Source: Candidatus Nitrospira neomarina
GTDB lineage: Bacteria > Nitrospirota > Nitrospiria > Nitrospirales > UBA8639
Direction of reading: 5' to 3'
DNA length: 64,000 bases
Assembly: GCF_032051675.1 (NCBI RefSeq)
Contig: NZ_CP116968.1
Location: 1,550,001-1,614,000 of the forward strand
Every line of letters starts with the position of its first letter. The first letter of the stretch is position 1. The translations under genes were made by a program, and so were the position numbers. The notes under the pieces were generated by a model that saw nothing but the letters and a program-made list of their open reading frames with translations, did no database searches and was not told the origin of the DNA. Of this stretch, positions 47,238 to 56,305 are shown piece after piece.

Positions 47238-47642
47238 ATGCGAACGACCATCCCCATTCACGCATTCGCCATCGTTTTAGCCCTTATTCTCATTGGAGGG
47301 GAAATCGTCACAGCAGAAATGCCGCCACCCGAACCGGATGAAGCCTACCTGGTCGACGAAGATATCAATATTGTCACCGGCCTCTACATTCGAGAATATT
47401 CCCTCCGCAAAGACGGCATCGTCGATTACAAAACCGCCCGCCAAATTCTCATCTCGGAATATAATGAACATTGGAATTCGGTCGTCGAAACTCAAGAATG
47501 GCCGTTATTCTACTGGCATGATGTGAACCGGGACGGACATTGGATCATGTATGTGGACCGAAAGGTCAAAGGCTGCACCTGCGATATCGTTCCCTACGAA
47601 GTGAAGACGGAGGACGCGATCGCACAAAAAGATCCTTTTTAA
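47238..47642 (+). CDS. small exported hypothetical protein
   Basis: A 134-residue exported protein. The ATG at 47238 has AAGGAGGA upstream and starts a signal peptide cleaved near VTAEM. The mature protein is acidic, rich in Asp, Glu, Tyr and Trp (for example EWPLFYWHDVNRDGHW), and has a CTCD pair near the end. No family is recognised. Its stop codon is followed immediately by a MITE-like element, so its 3' end may have been set by the insertion. Confidence 0.68.
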   Translation: MRTTIPIHAFAIVLALILIGGEIVTAEMPPPEPDEAYLVDEDINIVTGLYIREYSLRKDGIVDYKTARQILISEYNEHWNSVVETQEWPLFYWHDVNRDGHWIMYVDRKVKGCTCDIVPYEVKTEDAIAQKDPF

Positions 47643-47870
47643 CTAGCAGGGTGTTGAAAAAGCATGCCCTGAGTCTGGCCAGGGTCCGCCAGTGGCGTTC
47701 TCGCCCCTTGGCCGTGCTCACGTACTTCTCTGTACGCTCCGCCCGCCCAAGCGGCTGCGGCCTTGCTAGACGGGCCTTTTTGAACATCCTGCTTCGCTCA
47801 GGGAAGATCGTAAAATTCTGGATCCCGATAAGCTCTCAGAAGAACTTTGAGGTTTTCAACACCTGCTAGA
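47643..47870. repeat. MITE-like 228-bp element with inverted ends
   Basis: The left end CTAGCAGGGTGTTGAAAA and the inverted right end differ only by one G. A third, inverted relative of the end (GCAGGATGTTCAAAAAG in reverse complement) lies inside at about 47776-47792. The interior carries GC-rich palindromic segments and no gene. The arrangement suits a non-autonomous mobile repeat. No target duplication is evident. Confidence 0.6.
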
Positions 47871-48117
47871 TACTCACACTCGTCAACCATTACTCGACCC
47901 GACAAAAACCTCGGCTCCACCGGACCAGGTTCCAAGCTCCCTGGCCTAGTCCTGGAAATCGACACGGTTCCTGCCTCCCTGCACCGCAAAGGCATCGCCG
48001 GGTGACTGATGAATGGATTCGCCATTGTGGCGAAGTACACTCCCGGTCCGGTTTCTTGCTAATCTATTACAAGATTCATCAACCGGTTCTGCAGGGTTTC
48101 AAGATAAGGAGACATTC

Positions 48118-48381
48118 ATGGGGCATTCATTAGAACAGCTGCAAAAGATTGCCGATGATCTGAAACGCCAACGTGACGAGCTTCAGGTAAAATTACACCT
48201 GGCCAAAGCGGATGCGCGTGATGAATGGGCGAAACTTGAAACACGGTGGGAGGACGTCAAGACCAAGATGGAAGCGGTCAAAAAGGAAGCGAGTCACACA
48301 ACCGAATCCGTATCCTCCGGATTGGGACTGGTGCTGACCGAACTAAAACAAGGATACGACAACATTCGCAAGACATTGTAA
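48118..48381 (+). CDS. small coiled-coil protein
   Basis: An 87-residue, highly charged protein predicted to be almost wholly coiled coil (heptad-like Leu, Lys and Glu spacing from about residue 5 to 60, LQKIADDLKRQRDELQVKL). The ATG at 48118 has AAGGAG upstream. The C-terminus contains a short uncharged stretch (SSGLGLVLTELKQGY). No enzymatic domain. Similar small coiled-coil genes are annotated as hypothetical in related genomes, to my knowledge. Confidence 0.65.
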   Translation: MGHSLEQLQKIADDLKRQRDELQVKLHLAKADARDEWAKLETRWEDVKTKMEAVKKEASHTTESVSSGLGLVLTELKQGYDNIRKTL

Positions 48382-48501
48382 TCCATGCCCTGTCAGCGCA
48401 TGTTTATTGTCTGATCCGGGTACCCAAACGACACGGTCAGATCATACGAATTGCCTGAGGGGACATCGCCACCTCTCGAAACCCTCATCGGAGCCTGCAG
48501 G

Positions 48502-49176
48502 ATGACCCGCGACGAATTCACAAAAATTATTGACCATACCGCGTTAAAACCGGAAACCACCAAAGACCAGATACGACAGCTCTGCGAAGAGGCGGTGACG
48601 TTCGGGTTCGGAACGGTCTGCGTCGCTCCGCTCTGGGTTCCGTTTGCCACGCGTTGTCTGACGGGATCTCCCGTCCGGATTGCCACGGTTATCGGCTTTC
48701 CTCACGGCAACACGCTTCCGGATGTGAAAGCCTACGAGGCCAAACTGGCGATCGAAGCCGGAGCGCATGAATTGGATATGGTGATCCAGATTGGCTTGCT
48801 CCGAGCGGGCAATCATGGAGCGGTCCTGGACGATATCCAGGGCGTCGTGAACGTGGCGCGTCGTGCCTCCCGATCAAAAATCCTGGTCAAGGTCATTCTC
48901 GAAACATCGCTCTTAAATAAGGAAGAACAACAAACAGGTTGCCAACTCGTGGAAAAGGCCGGAGCCGATTATGTGAAAACATCGGCCGGATTTACCGGTC
49001 GCCACGTCACCATTGAAGAGGTGGGGTTTCTGCGGAGTATTGTCGGTACACGGGTGGGCGTCAAGGCGGCCGGGGGCATCCGCGACCTGATCACTGCCGT
49101 GGCGTTGGTCAATGCCGGAGCGTCCCGCCTGGGGAGTTCGTCATCCGTGTCCATCATGCACATGTGGCCCGGATAA
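48502..49176 (+). CDS. deoC: deoxyribose-phosphate aldolase
   Basis: Class I aldolase of 224 residues that splits 2-deoxyribose-5-phosphate into glyceraldehyde-3-phosphate and acetaldehyde in nucleoside salvage. The start IDHTALKPETT is the family signature, the Schiff-base lysine is in YVKTSAGF, and the second lysine in VKAAGGIRD. The ATG at 48502 fits the family length and has GGAG 8 bases before it; an in-frame GTG-like extension to 48451 is unneeded. It stands alone, without other nucleoside salvage genes. Confidence 0.95.
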   Translation: MTRDEFTKIIDHTALKPETTKDQIRQLCEEAVTFGFGTVCVAPLWVPFATRCLTGSPVRIATVIGFPHGNTLPDVKAYEAKLAIEAGAHELDMVIQIGLLRAGNHGAVLDDIQGVVNVARRASRSKILVKVILETSLLNKEEQQTGCQLVEKAGADYVKTSAGFTGRHVTIEEVGFLRSIVGTRVGVKAAGGIRDLITAVALVNAGASRLGSSSSVSIMHMWPG

Positions 49177-49261
49177 AGCCCGTCGGCATTGAACCTTCTA
49201 ACCCGCGCACGATATTGAATGACCAGCCATCCTTTTTATTCCTTTTCCTTTCGAGTCATCA

Positions 49262-49284
49262 TTCCCGCAGGGCGTAAGCGGGAA
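49262..49284. repeat. small palindromic intergenic repeat
   Basis: TTCCCGC and GCGGGAA pair over 7 bp with a 9-base loop, in a TCATTCCCGC context resembling common bacterial REP-like repeats. It lies between deoC and the sigma factor gene and could also weakly terminate deoC. Confidence 0.35.
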
Positions 49285-49397
49285 GCTATTGTTCCAGGTC
49301 GTCTCTTCCGTTAGACGTACCCGATCTTCCCGAATGCCGGTCGGGCGTGCTATCGTCTCGCCCTCCTGAACGTGTTGACGACAACCTTGAGTCGAAC

Positions 49398-49994
49398 ATG
49401 AAAACCGAAGCCAAATCCGAAATGGGGAGAGAGGCCCAACACCCTCCTCTCTTAGATGAGGTGATGAAGCAGTTAACCGATCATCGCCAGGCCTTTCACG
49501 CCTTCCTGACCCGCCGTCTGGGTAATTCGGCCTTTGCCGAAGACCTCCTGCAACAATGCTTCATGAAAGCCCTGGCCCATTTCCATTCCATCAAAAAGAT
49601 GGACCGGATAGTCCCCTGGTTCTACCAAATCCTTCGACATGCGCTGATTGATTATTATCGAAGCAAAGAAACGGACACCAAGCGGTTTCAAGCCTTTCTT
49701 GTCGAGACCGAGACACTGGGCACCCATCAGGTCCCTTCGCTGGATGAACTGCAACCGACGATTTGTGCCTGTCTGGATCGCCTCGTGTTCACCCTCAAAC
49801 CCGAATATGCCGACATCATTCGCCGGATAGATTTGTCCGGAGAATCGCTGAAATCCGTCGCCAAGGATTTACACATCACCACCAATAATCTCACGGTCCG
49901 TTTACATCGAGCGCGCCAGGCCTTGCGCAAGTCCCTGGAAGATTCCTGCGGGATTTGCAGTAAGCATGGGTGCTTGAATTGCACCTGCGAATAA
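49398..49994 (+). CDS. ECF-type sigma factor with Cys-rich tail
   Basis: RNA polymerase sigma factor of 198 residues. Region 2 (AFHAFLTRRLGNSAFAEDLLQQCFMKAL, then IVPWFYQILRHALIDYYRS) and region 4 (ESLKSVAKDLHITTNNLTVRLHRARQAL) are clear; no region 3 or N-terminal domain. The C-terminal tail CGICSKHGCLNCTCE has six Cys residues and should bind metal or sense redox, replacing a separate anti-sigma factor. No anti-sigma gene is adjacent. The copper genes start 200 bp downstream, so it may direct their expression; inferred from location and tail. Confidence 0.85.
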   Translation: MKTEAKSEMGREAQHPPLLDEVMKQLTDHRQAFHAFLTRRLGNSAFAEDLLQQCFMKALAHFHSIKKMDRIVPWFYQILRHALIDYYRSKETDTKRFQAFLVETETLGTHQVPSLDELQPTICACLDRLVFTLKPEYADIIRRIDLSGESLKSVAKDLHITTNNLTVRLHRARQALRKSLEDSCGICSKHGCLNCTCE

Positions 49995-50195
49995 GCCTCA
50001 ACACCCCTTCTCCCTACATCTCCCACTTCCCCCTTCATCTTTATTTTTTTCTAAGTTTCTTCCCGTTTCAGCTTTAAACATTCCCTCACTGTAAGAATTC
50101 GATCCGGGCTCCGTCTATATAAGCAAACGGGGCATGTCGGACACCGAACAGGACATGCACCACACACAGACCAATTTCAACAGACGGAGGTTCCC

Positions 50196-50414
50196 ATGGA
50201 AGATCTCACACTCACGATTGAAGGCATGAGTTGCGGACATTGTGTGCAAGGTATCACCAACATCCTTTCCAATTTGAAGGGCGTGAAGGTGGATCAGGTG
50301 AAAATCGGGGAGGCGACCCTTGGCTTTTATCCTCAGACCATCACACCCAACCAAATTATTCACGCGATCGAGGAGGAAGGCTACAAAGCCCGGCTCAGCA
50401 TGGAGGCCGTATGA
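50196..50414 (+). CDS. copZ: copper chaperone (HMA domain)
   Basis: A 72-residue heavy-metal-associated domain protein. The metal site is MSCGHC near residue 11, and the ferredoxin-like fold ends EEGYKARL. It carries Cu(I) in the cytoplasm to the CopA ATPase encoded 370 bp downstream. A GGAGG ribosome site precedes the ATG. Its stop overlaps the next start by four bases (ATGA). Confidence 0.93.
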   Translation: MEDLTLTIEGMSCGHCVQGITNILSNLKGVKVDQVKIGEATLGFYPQTITPNQIIHAIEEEGYKARLSMEAV

Positions 50415-50578
50415 ACACCATCGAATGGATCGTCATCCTCGGTGGACTGACGGCAATTGCCTGGGTCAATTGGTATTTCTTCATGGCCCAAGCTTTTGCA
50501 GCCAAGCGGGTGCAGAGGAAGGCGGAACTCAGGACATCCGCCCCACGAAGAACGATCAATGAAACCTTAACGTCCTAG
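50411..50578 (+). CDS. single-helix membrane protein of the copper operon
   Basis: A 55-residue protein with one membrane helix (IVILGGLTAIAWVNWYFFMA, about 6-25) and a basic C-terminal tail. The helix resembles the anchor of small cupredoxin proteins found in copper operons, but no cupredoxin domain follows. It is translationally coupled to copZ. It may be an assembly partner of CopA or the remnant of a longer anchored protein. Confidence 0.7.
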   Translation: MNTIEWIVILGGLTAIAWVNWYFFMAQAFAAKRVQRKAELRTSAPRRTINETLTS

Positions 50579-50587
50579 CTTCCTTGC

Positions 50588-50686
50588 CATCCTGAGCCCT
50601 GGCGAAGGATCTGTGCCCAGGTGCAGATATCTAGGCTGAGCCAGATCCTTCGCTTCACTCAGGATGACAGAGTTCCTCAGGATGAC
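50588..50686. repeat. CATCCTGAG-type palindromic repeat
   Basis: Two arms, CATCCTGAG with CGAAGGATCTG on the left and their inverted copies on the right, form a long interrupted hairpin, with a third CTCAGGATGAC just after. A single half of the same family lies at 61127-61150. Such repeats are common in bacterial intergenic DNA. It follows the small membrane protein gene and separates it from copA. Confidence 0.6.
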
Positions 50687-50787
50687 AGCAGGTGAGACCC
50701 GAACCGAGGCAGCCTATTTTTTAATATCTGAAAATGAAATCACATGGTACCCAATTCACATCGTGCAACAAGAATAAGGAAACAGAC

Positions 50788-53214
50788 ATGAACACCGTCA
50801 TCGCAAAACCAGAGAGCATACGATCACATCCCACCGGGAGGAAACGGGAGGAATCCCCTGACATGAGCCCTCCCCGACGGGTAAGTCTTTCGGTCGGCGG
50901 GATGACCTGCGCGGCCTGCCAAATCCGCGTGCAACGTGCCCTGGACAAGGAACCCGGCGTCATTCAGGCCTCAGTCAATCTGATGTTGAAATCGGCTGAG
51001 GTGATTTACGATCCCGGCACCACGACACCGGATACGGTCAGACTGGCCATTACACAGACCGGGTATGAAGCGGAGATCAATTCGTCGGATCACAACGACC
51101 AGGATGAGCAGGCGCAACAGGAACACAAGCAGGCGGAGGAATTTCGATCATTTCGCAACAAGGCGGTGGTCAGCGGAATACTCGGGGTAGTTGCCATGGT
51201 GCTCTCCATGCCGCTCATGAGTGCCGCACCCACACACCCGCACGGTGGGGTAACCGATCCGTTCATGCACTGGATCATGGGATGGATGACACCCGCCCTC
51301 ACATCATTCGCCCCCAACCTCTATGCCATAAATCCAAACATCCTGGCATTCACCCTGCTCGTCATGACCGTCTTCGTCATGACCTGGGCAGGCAGACATT
51401 TTTATACGCGGGCCTGGGCCGCCTTCCGCCACCATTCCGCCGACATGAATACCCTGGTGGCCGTCGGCACCGGCGCAGCCTTTCTCTTTTCCCTCCTGGC
51501 TACTCTCGCACCCGAGATCTTTCTGGGCCGGGGCATGGCGCCGGAACTCTATTACGAAGCCGTCATCATGATCATCGCGTTGATCCTGACAGGCAATGCA
51601 CTTGAATGCAGGGCCAAGCGCCAAACATCGGCGGCCTTGCGAAAACTCATGACGCTTCAACCCCGAACCGCCCGGATCATCCGGGATGGCCTGGAACGGG
51701 AGATTCCGGTCGAAGACATGCGAACCGGAGACACCGTGCTGGTCCGTCCCGGAGAACGCATCCCGGTGGATGGCACCTTGCTCGCCGGAACCAGCTCAGT
51801 CGACGAATCGATGCTGACGGGAGAATCCATGCCCGTCGACAAACGGCCCGGCGATCGCCTGATCGGGGGCACCATGAATACCACCGGGGCGTTTCAGTAT
51901 CACGCCACAACCTTGGGCACAGACAGTGTGCTCTCTCGCATTGTGCAACTCATGCGCGAGGCCCAGGGGTCGCGCGCACCCATTCAAAAACTTGCCGACC
52001 GTGTCAGCGGAATATTTGTTCCCGTGGTCCTCTCCCTGGCGATTGCCACTTTTATGGTCTGGTTTGTGATGGCGGATACCGCCCCTGCCATACGCGCCCT
52101 GGTCGCCGCGGTGTCGGTGTTGATCATCGCCTGCCCCTGTGCGATGGGATTAGCCGTGCCCACGGCCGTCATGGTGGCCACCGGAAAAGGTGCCGAACTG
52201 GGCATACTCATCAAAGGTGGAGAAGCGCTCCAACGGGCAAGTAAGGTCACGACCATCGTGATGGACAAAACCGGCACGCTCACCGAAGGACAACCGGCCG
52301 TCACCGAAATTCTGTCGGCCCCCGGCACCACCCACACCGCACAAGAGATCCTTCGTCTCGTCGCCTCGGTGGAAAGTTCGTCGGAGCATCCGCTCGGCCA
52401 GGCTATCGTGCGGCATGCCACAACCCGGAAAGACTCATTGGCTCCGGTGCACGCGTTTCAAGCGATGACAGGACGGGGTGCCGTGGGGATCGTCGAAGGT
52501 TACAAGGTCGCCGTGGGAAACCAGGCCCTGATGTCTGAGTTAAAAATCCAGACCGGCGCAATCCAGGAGGATGTCGAGCGATTCGCCAGGGAAGGGAAAA
52601 CCCCCGTGTATGTGGCCATCGACGGAACCGTGGCGGCTTTAGTGGCTATTGCCGACCCGCTGAAAGCCTCTTCCCGCGACGTCGTCGACCGCTTGCACCG
52701 GCTCGGGTATCAGGTGGCGATGCTCACAGGGGATCATCAACAAACCGCAGAAGCGGTAGCACGAATGGCCGGAATCACACGGGTCGTGGCGGGTACCTTA
52801 CCGGAAGGAAAGGTGGCGGAAATCACGCGGCTCCAGGAAAAAGGAGAAGTTGTCGCCATGGTCGGTGACGGGATGAACGATGCACCCGCCCTCGCCCAGG
52901 CGGATATCGGCATCGCCATGGGAGCAGGCTCCGATATTGCCATCGAGGCCGGCGATATCACCCTCATGCGCAATGATCTGCGGGCAGTCGGGTCCGCCAT
53001 CGAATTGGCCCGGCAGACCATGAAAACCATGAAGCAAAATTTGTTCTGGGCCTTTATCTATAATGTCGTAGGCATTCCGGTTGCGGCCGGCATCCTCTAT
53101 CCCATCTGGGGCATGATGCTTAGCCCCATCCTGGCCAGTGCGGCCATGGCCTTCAGCTCCGTCAGTGTCGTCACCAACAGCCTCCGGCTCCGCATGTGGT
53201 CGCCGGAGAACTGA
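50788..53214 (+). CDS. copA: P1B-type copper-exporting ATPase
   Basis: Cu(I)-exporting ATPase of 808 residues. The ATG at 50788 has AAGGAA upstream and is preferred to one at 50734. One N-terminal metal domain carries MTCAAC (Cys41, Cys44). Then come eight membrane helices, TGES in the actuator domain, the transmembrane copper site CPC at 449-451, the phosphorylation motif DKTGT with Asp493, the HP dipeptide (SSEHPLGQ) and [11 protein letters not shown] long His-containing loop (TAPTHPHGG) lies between the first helices. It exports copper from the cytoplasm with CopZ as donor. Confidence 0.95.
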   Translation: MNTVIAKPESIRSHPTGRKREESPDMSPPRRVSLSVGGMTCAACQIRVQRALDKEPGVIQASVNLMLKSAEVIYDPGTTTPDTVRLAITQTGYEAEINSSDHNDQDEQAQQEHKQAEEFRSFRNKAVVSGILGVVAMVLSMPLMSAAPTHPHGGVTDPFMHWIMGWMTPALTSFAPNLYAINPNILAFTLLVMTVFVMTWAGRHFYTRAWAAFRHHSADMNTLVAVGTGAAFLFSLLATLAPEIFLGRGMAPELYYEAVIMIIALILTGNALECRAKRQTSAALRKLMTLQPRTARIIRDGLEREIPVEDMRTGDTVLVRPGERIPVDGTLLAGTSSVDESMLTGESMPVDKRPGDRLIGGTMNTTGAFQYHATTLGTDSVLSRIVQLMREAQGSRAPIQKLADRVSGIFVPVVLSLAIATFMVWFVMADTAPAIRALVAAVSVLIIACPCAMGLAVPTAVMVATGKGAELGILIKGGEALQRASKVTTIVMDKTGTLTEGQPAVTEILSAPGTTHTAQEILRLVASVESSSEHPLGQAIVRHATTRKDSLAPVHAFQAMTGRGAVGIVEGYKVAVGNQALMSELKIQTGAIQEDVERFAREGKTPVYVAIDGTVAALVAIADPLKASSRDVVDRLHRLGYQVAMLTGDHQQTAEAVARMAGITRVVAGTLPEGKVAEITRLQEKGEVVAMVGDGMNDAPALAQADIGIAMGAGSDIAIEAGDITLMRNDLRAVGSAIELARQTMKTMKQNLFWAFIYNVVGIPVAAGILYPIWGMMLSPILASAAMAFSSVSVVTNSLRLRMWSPEN

Positions 53215-53675
53215 GCATCGTAAGCCAACTTGATGGCCCAGGCAGCCGGGAAGAAGCGGACCCGTTTCCTCCCGGCTTCTGCGGCGACAGGACCGTTATA
53301 TTCTTGTCATCCTGAATGAAATGGAGGATATCGCTTAGCCGGGAGATCTCCCGAGAAATAGATCATTGTTCCGGTATCTGGCTTCAGGAATTGGAGCCAA
53401 CGTTTTTATTGGCTCTCATAACAGCGTCACACCTGAACCGTTGTCTCAACATATCTCGAATTCTTTTCAACGCTGTCGACAGGCGATGCCACACAAAGGG
53501 CTTACGCATCTCCCCTCCTCACAAGGCCCGCCATAAGTCGCCCGTCTAACCTTTTCGTCTTTTTCTCCTTCCCAAACCATATATATCCTTTTCTGAAGGA
53601 AGCGGAAGACCTCCGCCAACCTTGGAAGGTACGCCCATTTGATACAATCATGAATTACCTCTAGACAAAGCCAAT
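53215..53675. other. intergenic, hairpins only
   Basis: About 460 bp between copA and the repair operon. It holds a hairpin 30 bp after copA and a 14-bp perfect palindrome CGGGAGATCTCCCG at 53340-53353. No gene is supported. A TACAAT box near 53643 could be part of the repair operon promoter, but the nearest TTGGAA is 15 bp away, short for sigma70. Confidence 0.45.
53244..53277 (+). terminator. hairpin downstream of copA
   Basis: AGCCGGGA and TCCCGGCT form an 8-bp stem with an 18-base loop. No T tract follows, so termination is uncertain. Confidence 0.35.
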
Positions 53676-54692
53676 ATGACTTCTTTTGCACCTGAAACCG
53701 CATTGATCAAAATGACTTCTCACGGGCTGTATTGCCCACAGGGAAAGTTTTACATCGATCCGGCCCGGGGACCGGTCGAACGGGCCGTCATCACCCACGG
53801 ACATGCCGATCATGCCAGAAATGTCGCCGAGACTTACTTCACCACCATTGGATCATCACCGATTTTGCAAAAACGGTTATCGAACGACATTTCTTTGCGC
53901 ACGTTTTCGTATGGTGAACCGTTTACTCTTGGTGACACCACAGTCAGTTTGCACTCGGCCGGGCATATTCTTGGCTCTGCTCAGGTCCGCGTGGAGCATC
54001 AAGGAGAGGTCTGGGTGGTCACCGGAGATTTTAAACGGGACCACGATCCAACCTGTCAGCCGTTTGAGGTCGTTCCCTGCGATACGTTGATCAGCGAAGC
54101 CACATTTGCCCTTCCTATTTATCGTTGGCCCCCCGCCGAGCAGGTGGCCCGGGACATCCTGGCGTGGTGGGACGAAAACATCGAACTCCATCAGGTCTCG
54201 GTCTTGTTCTGTTACGCGTTGGGCAAGGCTCAGCGTGTACTGGCTGAGCTCAACAAACTTACCGACCGGAGGGTCTTTCTGCATGGTGCCGTGGCTCCCA
54301 TCGTGGATATCTATCGAGAGGCGGACATTCTCATGTTGCCAACGGAGAAAATCGATCTGCAAAACAAACGCGATTACTCCGGTGAACTGATCCTGGCTCC
54401 TCCCGGCGCGCTGGGATCACCCTGGATGCGACGGTTTAAAGGTGCTCAGACGGGATTTTGTTCCGGCTGGATGCGGGTTCGCGGCAATCGCCGTCGCTGC
54501 GGATATGATCGGGGCTTTGTTCTGTCCGATCACGCAGACTGGCCCTCTCTGTTACAAACGTTTGGCGACAGCGGAGCGAGCCATATCCAATTGCATCATG
54601 GACATTCCGATATTCTGGTCCGGTACCTCAACGAACAGGGCGTGGATGCGATCAGCCTGGGATCACCGTTTGCGGACCTGGAGTCGATATGA
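53676..54692 (+). CDS. ligase-associated MBL-fold DNA exonuclease
   Basis: Metallo-beta-lactamase/beta-CASP nuclease of 338 residues. Motif HGHADHA holds two metals; the next ligands are in SAGHILGSA and TGDFKRD, and a late LSDHADW. It matches the Exo component of the Lhr-Lig-Exo-MPE repair operon, a 3' DNA exonuclease in homologues. It is the first gene of four, each overlapping the next by ATGA. Confidence 0.9.
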   Translation: MTSFAPETALIKMTSHGLYCPQGKFYIDPARGPVERAVITHGHADHARNVAETYFTTIGSSPILQKRLSNDISLRTFSYGEPFTLGDTTVSLHSAGHILGSAQVRVEHQGEVWVVTGDFKRDHDPTCQPFEVVPCDTLISEATFALPIYRWPPAEQVARDILAWWDENIELHQVSVLFCYALGKAQRVLAELNKLTDRRVFLHGAVAPIVDIYREADILMLPTEKIDLQNKRDYSGELILAPPGALGSPWMRRFKGAQTGFCSGWMRVRGNRRRCGYDRGFVLSDHADWPSLLQTFGDSGASHIQLHHGHSDILVRYLNEQGVDAISLGSPFADLESI

Positions 54693-56305
54693 AACGGTTT
54701 GCCAATCTTTACCGGGCGTTGGATCAAACGACCTCGACGAACGGCAAACTCGCGGCCCTGCAGAAATATTTCGAGTCGGTCCCACCGGACGATGCGGCCT
54801 GGGCGCTGTACTTTCTATCTGGCCGCCGATTCAAGCGCCTTGTGGGACCAGCCAATTTGAGACAGTGGATGATCGAAGTCTCAAATCTTCCGGCCTGGTT
54901 GGTAGAAGAAACATACGCCACTGTCGGCGATCTGGCTGAGACCGCGGCGCTGTTGACCCATTCCCGACACGCTACGTTACTCGAGCACTCCCTATCGGAA
55001 TGGATCCAGGAAGAAATGCTGGTATTAGGCAGGGAACTTCCGGACCAACAGCGCAGGCGGGTTCAAGGCTGGTGGCAACGTCTGGATTACGATACGTGCT
55101 ATTTGGTGAATAAACTCCTGACCGGCTCACTCCGGGTTGGCGTCTCTCATCTTCTGGTCGCTCGCGCCTTAGCCGACAACGCTAAGTTACCGAGGTCGGT
55201 CATACTGCACCGGCTGATGGGCCATTGGGAACCGACTCCGGAATTTTATGAACAACTGATTGCGCCGGATGACGGCTCCACTGATCATTCCCGCCCCTAC
55301 CCGTTTTGCCTGGCCAGCCCCTTTGAGCACCAGAAAACTCCTCAGGAGCTGAAAGCGCAATTGGGAGAGCCCCGCGAATGGATGGTGGAATGGAAATGGG
55401 ATGGTATTCGAGCCCAACTCCTGCGACGGCCCGGGGCATGTTACATCTGGACCCGCGGGGAAGAACTGGTCACCGATCGCTATCCTGAAGTGAGGGACGC
55501 CGCGTATAACTTACCGGATGGGACTGTGCTTGATGGAGAAATTTTGGCCTGGTCGGAGGAGACAGGCGTGATGCCTTTTACGATCCTGCAACGCCGGCTC
55601 GGCCGCAAGACGGTGGGCAAAAAACTGCTGCAGGACATTCCCATTTGTTTTATGGCCTATGATCTCATCGAGCATGAAGGTCAGGACATGCGTCAGCATA
55701 CGACCACGGAACGACGCGTCCTATTGGAGTCGCTCCTCGTTCAAGCCGGACCGGTTGTAAAAATTTCACCACTGCTGCCCGTGACCACCTGGGAGGAGGC
55801 CGCCCAATGGCAAACGGAATCGCGGGGGCGACTCGTGGAAGGGTTGATGTTGAAACACCGGCACGCCATGTATGAAGTCGGGCGCCGGCGCGGGCATTGG
55901 TGGAAATGGAAAATCACTCCTCACACCCTCGATACGGTCATGATGTATGCCCAACCGGGCCATGGGCGCCGCGCCAATTTATACACCGACTATACATTCG
56001 GCGTGTGGCAGGATCAGGAATTGGTGCCCATTGCCAAGGCCTATTCCGGGCTGAACAATGACGAAATTTCTGAATTGGATACATGGATACGACAAAATAC
56101 GCTTCAACGATTCGGACCCGTGCGCTCCGTGAAACCCGAACAAGTCTTCGAATTGGCCTTCGAGGCGATCAACCGGTCATCCCGGCACAAATCGGGTGTG
56201 GCGGTCCGGTTTCCCCGAATTGCCCGATGGCGACGGGATCTTCATCCCAAAGATGCCGACTCGCTTGCCGATGTTCATTCCCTTTCTGAGACCGGAAACG
56301 CATGA
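54689..56305 (+). CDS. ATP-dependent DNA ligase
   Basis: DNA ligase of 538 residues. The N-terminal domain (to about 200) is helical and DNA-binding, then comes the nucleotidyltransferase domain with motif I EWKWDGIRAQ (Lys236 forms the AMP adduct), motif III LDGEILAW, motif IV VEGLMLKHR and motif V WWKWKI, then the OB domain. The gene overlaps Exo and helicase genes by four bases each, so ligase and nuclease are made together. Bacterial replication uses the NAD ligase; this ATP enzyme serves repair. Confidence 0.94.
   Translation: MKRFANLYRALDQTTSTNGKLAALQKYFESVPPDDAAWALYFLSGRRFKRLVGPANLRQWMIEVSNLPAWLVEETYATVGDLAETAALLTHSRHATLLEHSLSEWIQEEMLVLGRELPDQQRRRVQGWWQRLDYDTCYLVNKLLTGSLRVGVSHLLVARALADNAKLPRSVILHRLMGHWEPTPEFYEQLIAPDDGSTDHSRPYPFCLASPFEHQKTPQELKAQLGEPREWMVEWKWDGIRAQLLRRPGACYIWTRGEELVTDRYPEVRDAAYNLPDGTVLDGEILAWSEETGVMPFTILQRRLGRKTVGKKLLQDIPICFMAYDLIEHEGQDMRQHTTTERRVLLESLLVQAGPVVKISPLLPVTTWEEAAQWQTESRGRLVEGLMLKHRHAMYEVGRRRGHWWKWKITPHTLDTVMMYAQPGHGRRANLYTDYTFGVWQDQELVPIAKAYSGLNNDEISELDTWIRQNTLQRFGPVRSVKPEQVFELAFEAINRSSRHKSGVAVRFPRIARWRRDLHPKDADSLADVHSLSETGNA

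Noticed and set aside
47798-48040. 80-codon minus-strand frame next to the MITE-like element
   Set aside because: Part of it runs through the element's right end. No ribosome site and no recognised pattern.
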